The notes below the pieces were generated by a model. It searched no databases, had not been told where the DNA came from, and saw nothing but the letters and a program-made list of their open reading frames with translations. Of a DNA stretch of 64,000 bases, positions 57,697 through 64,000 are shown one piece after another. How positions within the stretch are numbered: position 1 is the stretch's first letter; each line of letters begins with the position of its first letter. The position numbers were made by a program, and so were the translations under genes. This stretch comes from Mytilisepta virgata (lineage: Eukaryota; Mollusca; Bivalvia; Mytilida; Mytilidae), in contig CM051520.1 of assembly GCA_028015205.1 (NCBI GenBank), forward strand, positions 65,480,694 to 65,544,693, given 5' to 3'.

Positions 57697-57810
57697 ATTA
57701 TGAAATTTATCCACTCTCGATAATTAAATTATCATTTTTTAAACTGCTCAGACTAGTCTTGCAGTTTAAAAATGAAAATTTAATTATCTCGAGTTGATAA
57801 ATTTCATAAT
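57697..57810. repeat. Long palindrome, arms about 50 bp
   Basis: 57,697-57,747 and 57,761-57,810 are reverse complements with a handful of mismatches (for example ATTATGAAATTTATC against GATAAATTTCATAAT, and AAACTGC against GCAGTTT). The 13-nt spacer contains AGACTAGTCT, itself a palindrome, so the whole block folds. It could be a small foldback element. Confidence 0.75.
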
Positions 57811-57989
57811 CAACTGGTCATCATTGTAGAATCTATATATCTACTGTAACACAAATGTCTTGAAGATATTTCCTTGGGCATTAGTTTTTGCTGTTGTCCA
57901 TCTTCAAAGTCACTGTAAGATTTTCAGAAGACAGCTGAAATTAAGCTCATAAGATAAGACAGGATAAGATGACTTTATATTTACTTATC

Positions 57990-58790
57990 ATGCAAGGAAC
58001 TCAAAGTTGTTCTTTTGTTTACCTTATTCTTCTGTATGTGGAGGAACTCAAAGTTGTTCTATGTTTTGCTGTTCACTTGTAGTGAGGATCTATGTGCTGT
58101 CCTAGGGTTTCCTTACCATGTTATTGTGGAACAGAAAGTGTTTCTATTGTTTACCTTAAACTTCTATTGAGCAACTCAAAACTATTTTAGTGTTTTCCTT
58201 TCTCTTGGAGTGAGTTGTTCTGCAGTGTACCTTATTTTTCTGTGGAGGAACTCAAAGCTGTTCTGTGGTTTACCTTATACATGTTCTTCTGTGGAGGAAC
58301 TCAAACCTGTTCAATGGTTTACCTTATTCTTCAGTGGAAGAACTCAAAGTTGTTCTGTGGTTTTCCTTATCCATGTACTTCTGTTGAGGAACTCAAAGCT
58401 GTTCAAGGGTTTACCTTATTCTTCTGTGGAAGAACTCAAAGCTGTACTGTGGTTTTACCTTACACTTGAAGTGGGGAATTTAAAGCTGTTCTGGGGTTTA
58501 CTTCAGTTGTAGTGAATGACACAAAGGTGTTCTGTGGATTACCTTATATTTGTTGTAAGGAACTCAAAGCTGTTTAAGGCTTTACTTTACACTTCGAGTG
58601 AGGAACTCAGATGTGGTCTAAGGTTACCTTAAATTTGTAGTTTCTCTTCATAGGTCAACTTTGTAACTTGCACTTGAAAGGAGAAGCTCAAAGCTGTTGT
58701 ATGATTTATCTTAAACTTGTAGTTAGGAACTCAAAGCAGGTCTATAGAATACCTTATATTTTTTTATTGACTGTTTAAAGGCTGTTCTAT
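57990..58790 (+). repeat. Irregular minisatellite, units about 45-65 bp
   Basis: GGAACTCAAAGCTGTTCT and GTGGTTTACCTTATTCTTCT recur more than ten times with variable spacing. Two overlapping open frames of 84 and 100 codons through it have repetitive, low-complexity translations and are not genes. Confidence 0.8.
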
Positions 58791-60069
58791 GGTTTATGTT
58801 ACATTAATTCTTACGTTTATTCATAAATGTCTATAATAACCGAATGGCCTTTCTATAACTTATTTAAGTTTGAAAATTCCATTTCAAAAAATTAAACAGC
58901 AAACTGAAAAATAGCCCAATAATGTATTGTTAATAGATGTTTTATTGCTGAAAATACTTTTCTTCATATTTTATTTAATGATTTTAAATGTCAAAATGAA
59001 TTCATTTCATTTTGTAGAGACTCGATAAAAAAAATGCATTGAATTTCTTTAAATATCTTCAGTAAACATGTCCTTATATGAAATTGAAATATGCACAAAC
59101 ATGAAAGTGACATTTTATCCATAAAAGTTGTCTATTTCATGCTTTCATTTTATCACCAGTAGAATTAATATTATGATTTTTAAACTTTGTTAAATGAAAA
59201 TTTCTTTGAGGATACATTTTTAATATATATTTAACCTACTGATGTGAAAAAATATATCATTGGTATGTGTTTAAATGTTAAAGTACCGCTATATGTTTAT
59301 TCTTAAATGGATATGTCACTTTGTAAAAGTTGAAGTTAATAGTGGACTATTTATTCGATAGTATGTTGACAGCTTACTATTGACGTAATTTGGTACTGTG
59401 TAAGGGAAATAAATTATTAGAAGAAATTCTGTGTCTGAGCATGTTATGGACTTTCTACAGAGCACATAGATATCAGCATTTAAATTTGGACTTAGACAAG
59501 GCAGTATTCTACCTAGGCTTACATACCACAGTGGTTCCACTGAGCCATAGTTTTAACCCACTGTGCTATTAATTTTGAGCAAAATATATTTTTACTTTTG
59601 ATCTGTTCCATTTTTTTTTTTTTTTTTGGTTTACATTAGGGAAATCAGAATAATTAAAATCTAGTAAAATTTTATACAATAATTTATTGTTTGATATAAA
59701 TTGTCAGAAATATTATTCAAAATCTTATAAAACAATGATAGAATGATTCTTCTATGTATAATTTTCTATTACAGTGATGGAATTAAAAATTTCTGGGGTA
59801 ACACTGTTAATCATTATAAAACCCTGTCAAAAATTGTGAGGCACTAATACCCATTAAGATTTTAAAGGGTGTTTTTTTATCAGTATGAAATCATGTCATC
59901 AAATTTTGGTTAAAATGATTTTCTTTCTTTCCGATTGTATGGATTTGTCCTTCCTCTATGTATAGGACAACTTGTTAACTTTCACCCCTACTAAGTAGAC
60001 ATACACATGTATATGAGGATGACTATCTCTGTATGCATGTGCTGTGCTGCACATGCAGATCTGGGTTAA

Positions 60070-60345
60070 AGTTGAAATCTAAGCTCGTATCTCAGATACT
60101 ATAAGAGATAGGATCATGTCATTATGACATATCTCAGATACTGTAAGAAATAGGATCATGGTAGTCTTGTTTGCAGATGTATCTCAGAAAGGGAGGCAAT
60201 CATCCAGCAAGAATAAGGTCACTGTGAAACAAATTTTATGCTGCATAGACTTTGGATAAAGATCATATCTCCGGTACTGAAAGAGATATAATCATTGTAT
60301 CAGACAGAGGAAGCAAACATCAGAATTGAATTAGATCACTGTGCC
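60070..60345 (+). repeat. Short tandem satellite fragment
   Basis: ATCTCAGATACTATAAGAGA, TAGGATCATG and similar blocks occur three to four times (near 60,080, 60,125 and 60,265, with a weaker one near 60,180). ATATCTCAGATACTATAAGC also occurs in the core at about 50,650, so this is a remnant of the GTCGAGCC-family core. Confidence 0.55.
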
Positions 60346-60424
60346 ATAGATTTCAGTCTTCATTGTTTGTATTTAATTTTTAAAAGCAAACTTTTTCTGT
60401 ACTTAGCTTCAAATAGAATAGAGG

Positions 60425-60482
60425 ATGGAAACAGGGAATGTGTCAAAGAGACAAGAAACTGACCAAAGAGCAGAAAACAGTC
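60425..60482 (+). repeat. Dispersed repeat fragment, copy 2 of 2
   Basis: Matches 301-356: TGGAAACAGGGAATGTGTCA, AAGAGACAAGAAACTGACCA, AAGAGCAGAAAACAG. See the first copy. Confidence 0.6.
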
Positions 60483-63400
60483 TTTCTAAATATTAGGGTA
60501 GAAAGAATATGGTGGGTAAATTCCTACCCACACAAAATGTAGAATAGTTAAAGTATTAAGGAGATGTCTTTGTATTAAAATCATATGATTTCTCTCTGCA
60601 GTTTTAGTTCCTTGCCCAGAAAGTTTCAGACTTGTGAATATATCATGCTTATGTTAAGGATTGTCAACTCCTTGTCCAGACGTGTTTGACAAATCCAATA
60701 TGACATTTCATTGAACTACAAACTTACAGTTGAGGTATACATATATTGATCATTTTCCTGGCCAATTTAAATTAATTTTAAATTGCTTTCCATTGACCTG
60801 GTTAGGATGGGTTATCAGTTGTGTTATAAACTTGTACAAACTTAATAATGTAAGTGCATTTAATATTTATGATCCCTGTTTGATGGTATAAGTAAACTTT
60901 GGTCTGTTTTATGAAAATAGGTTGTGAATTTTTAAAGGTAATTTTTAAAAGCATAAATATATTGGGATAAATTAATTTCCAAATTTTCGATATACAGTAT
61001 ATATTGCAATTTCAATGACAACAGTCATGTTGGTTTGGACCTAACAATATGCCCCTAGTCTTCTCTTCTTATGTAAACATGTATGTACACATATGTATAC
61101 GATTGTTGAATTTTTTGTGAAATCTTTTGGAGCCTAAGTGGTGAGGTGATATAGGTATTTTGCTGTAACTTCTGAAAAGATTGAGGCCAGTTGACTTTAT
61201 TTTGATGTTACATGTTTTTTTTCAGCAATCTGACTGTTATGAAGAAGCCTAAAAAAATGAAAGATCTGTTACTTAGATAAATAGGACTGATTTTGAAGTC
61301 AAGGTGCCCTTTATCCCAGAAACCCTTTCTTTCAAACCTTCAACTTCAATTAGGTTACTTGGTAACATCCGCAAGCAGACATCTCACTAAGGACTTTTTT
61401 CACTTGAAACAACCCTTTAGCTGTTTAAAGGACCTTAACTCTACGGTAATTTTATTTACTGTCTAAAATACTGAGTTTCATATGTTTAAGTCAGATTCCT
61501 GTGGAATCAAAAATTCTTCAATAGAATTGAATTCCTGTAAGACTGATCTTTTAGCCAGTGTATTGTGCATTGTAATAGTTACTTAGTTAAATTTGCAAAT
61601 TAAACACTTTTAGATGTCTCAGTATATTGGGTGAGAAAGAAACTAATTGTACTGTGCAGAGACTTCTGATGAAACACTACTCATGAGAACTGTTCTTGTT
61701 GAACTTTAAAAACAAATTTATTCAAAATTATTTATGCATAAACATGCAACTCTGTCTTGTGATATTAACAAACTAAGGCATACAGTAAACAAGTCTTCAG
61801 TCACCAAGTTGCAATATGTGTGCGTGTTACATTCAACATGAATTTCCGTGTATGGTACACATTCTAATGATAAAGATTTATTTCGGTATTTTGTGATACG
61901 TTTTATTATTCGGCAAATTGAAACATGATATTTTGGACTTTCCATTATAATATTCTTCTAGAATATCTCTAATACTTAAACTGGATCAGTTAAATATTAC
62001 AAGTACTGAGATTTAAATTAATACATTGTAATTCGAGTGGTAAAGTATTTATAAAATCAACTGAAATTCAATCTTCTATTGTAAAACCTAAATTTGCTGG
62101 TTCAGTTGAATTTTTCAAGGTAATACATTTAAACAAATTTAGAAGCATACCGGTATTGTAAGTAATACATAGTAACTATTAATTACTTGATCCAATCAAC
62201 GAACAGTGTCTAATTACAACTCGTAGGTTTTAATTGTTAATTAGCCAAGCTGAACTATCAAAACTAGCCTAATGAGCTGTGTATAAGTTTTTGTTTACTT
62301 TGACCAGCTTTTAATTTGACATAATTAACTTTCTGTTCATTTGCATGCCCGGACAAAATTGAAATGTTGATTTCATTTAAGGGGGCTTAATGAAATTAAC
62401 ATGTAATGGCATTATATGGATTAGATAGATATTTTAATGGGATGATAGTTTCAAAAAAGCCCCCTAAAATGTATAGACACCAGAGTTTGAGGTCTGACTA
62501 CAGACCTAAGGATTATTATAAGGAACATTTATTTCTTGAACCTGGTGTAAGTAACACTCTAATTTTCAAATTTTGTTTATGTGTTAGAAAATATTTTTAT
62601 ATAATCCTCCCAAATTTTTTATGAAAATTTCAGTAGACTTGCAGAATTTTGTATTTTGAAAATTGGGATTTTTTTTTGTTTCATGATAAAAATGCATAAA
62701 AGGATGGGGTTTAACTGATGGAATAGTAAGGGATGAAAATCATTGAATGAATTTTCCTTGACATTATTGTAGTTTTGCAAGTATTTAAAATGCAAAATGT
62801 CTTCATTGAAAAAATATTGTGCAAAGTTTAATGAAATACACTGCTAAATTATTGGTAAATTTGCTATAGGTTTAGAATGTTTAAGACTTATGTTGGAAAG
62901 GTAAAGTGTAAAGATAAAGCCATCAAATTTTATGGGGTTTTTTAACATGCAAAATGCGTAGTAGACAAAGCTTAAATTTTATTGAAAGGCCTGAAAATTA
63001 TTTTGCAAAATGATTTTCCAACCATTGAAATGTTTTCCTTCTAAATGATCTGTTTAGCACAAATTTTGAAGGTGTTTTTCATTTTATGTTATTCATTTTG
63101 AATTATTAATCAGCAAAGAATCATTTTTAGTCTGTTGACAAATCTCCTAGTTCACTTATTGGAAAAAGTATTTATTTATGCATGATTGGTTAAGGTTACC
63201 AGGAGGGGTTATTTTATAGTCTAGACTTTTATGGACTTTAAAATTTTTCATTTTAAGCAATAATGAATTTTATTGTTTTGTAAATTTAAACTATTTGAAT
63301 ACATAAATAGGTATTATTTTCATTGATTTTAAGTGTTTTGTTGTTATTGTGTATTGTAAAAAAAGATAAAAGTGTTTTGTCACTCAGTAGGATAAAGGTA

Positions 63401-64000
63401 TGTTGGGTACAATTAAATTGTAGTGACACCTTGAACATGATTGACAGTCTTTGTCTGACACTTTCATGTTTAACACATGAAAACTGTGATCCATTTATTG
63501 GAGAAAATCTTTTGTTTTTAATGAATTGATAAATACTGGAAGTGTATTGTAAGAATTTTGGAATGGGTTTGAAAATGTTTTTTGCTACAGAATTCTTTAC
63601 CAATTTCTTTTGCATTTAATTAGAATAAAAGTTGAAAAATTTTACTCAAAGTTGCAGAAATATGGGTTTACTTTCGGCCCAGTGATAATAAAACCAACAA
63701 TCATGCATTCTGTGTTTAGCCCATTTTTTTTTGGTTTAATTTGCAAGGACACGGTAATATTAGTACTTTTGGACTGACAAATATACAGCAAGCAGGTTGA
63801 AGGGCACCAAAAAACCTATGGATGAAATCAGTCCTTTCCTTTCTTCAGTCTTGTGGAATGTAGTCGTATGGACGATTACCCCATATCCTTACATTTTCAA
63901 ATGTGAAAAATACAATCTTATTTTAACATGGTTAGAAATGTCTGTTGTGCAAAATCATATTGTTGCCTAAAGTGTTATGGAGAAAAAAAAATTATTTGAT

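Larger units (their letters stand above)
42685..64000. other. Long repeat-rich region, probably one CEP135 intron
   Basis: No exon with CEP135-like coding sequence was found between the donor at 42,685 and the right edge. The stretch holds the Tc1-like element and several composite repeats listed separately. From 54.1 kb on it is mainly AT-rich sequence, with a minisatellite at 57,990-58,790 and a palindrome at 57,697-57,810. A small or diverged exon could have been missed. Confidence 0.5.

Noticed and set aside
58210..58512. Two overlapping open frames in repeats
   Set aside because: They run through the 45-65-bp minisatellite and read as the same short peptide repeated.
62406..62624. Small frame with MYRHQSLRSDYRPKDYYKEH and a GTAAGT donor, considered as the next CEP135 exon
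   Set aside because: The sequence does not resemble CEP135, no convincing acceptor precedes it, and the flanking GGGGGCTT/AAGCCCCC inverted pair suggests a repeat.

Overview
The window is animal nuclear DNA, AT-rich, with short exons, GT-AG introns and a dense load of dispersed repeats. The repeat types are typical of bivalve molluscs: composite elements with satellite cores and palindromic heads, tRNA-derived SINEs, Tc1/mariner and pogo-like elements. A marine mussel (Mytilidae) is my inference; the sequence alone does not prove it. Most open frames over 60 codons here are not genes. I rebuilt three host genes exon by exon, using splice signals and reading phase.

Region by region. 1-5,600: intergenic, with one complex inverted/tandem repeat at about 3.46-3.81 kb. 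5,600-21,311 (+): a 19-exon gene for a secreted protein of about 911 residues. It has a signal peptide, a Ly6/uPAR-like domain, and then two tandem copies of [group A SRCR domain + six-bladed YWTD (LDLR class B) propeller]. I do not recognise this architecture. Its introns hold a full-length SINE, a 35-bp-stem hairpin and several composite repeats. 21.3-24.1 kb: intergenic. 24,101-30,549 (-): a gene with a Lys-rich disordered N-terminus, a long coiled coil and a C-terminal domain like that of mitochondria-eating protein (MIEAP/SPATA18). 30.6-40.0 kb: intergenic, with a THAP zinc-finger pseudogene carrying at least two frameshifts (35.5-35.9 kb, -) and a 580-bp pogo-like MITE (37.8-38.4 kb). 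40,017 to beyond the right edge (+): the first three coding exons of CEP135 (centriole protein). The fourth coding exon is not visible, so the last 21 kb look like one repeat-filled intron. That stretch carries a Tc1-like transposon with an uninterrupted 365-codon transposase, whose second catalytic Asp is replaced by His, and several large composite repeats, one nested inside another.

The three host genes (a secreted recognition-type receptor, a mitochondrial quality-control-type protein and a centriole protein) show no operon-like or obvious functional link. The least ordinary items are the Ly6-SRCR-propeller gene and the group of composite repeats that share one layout without sharing sequence.
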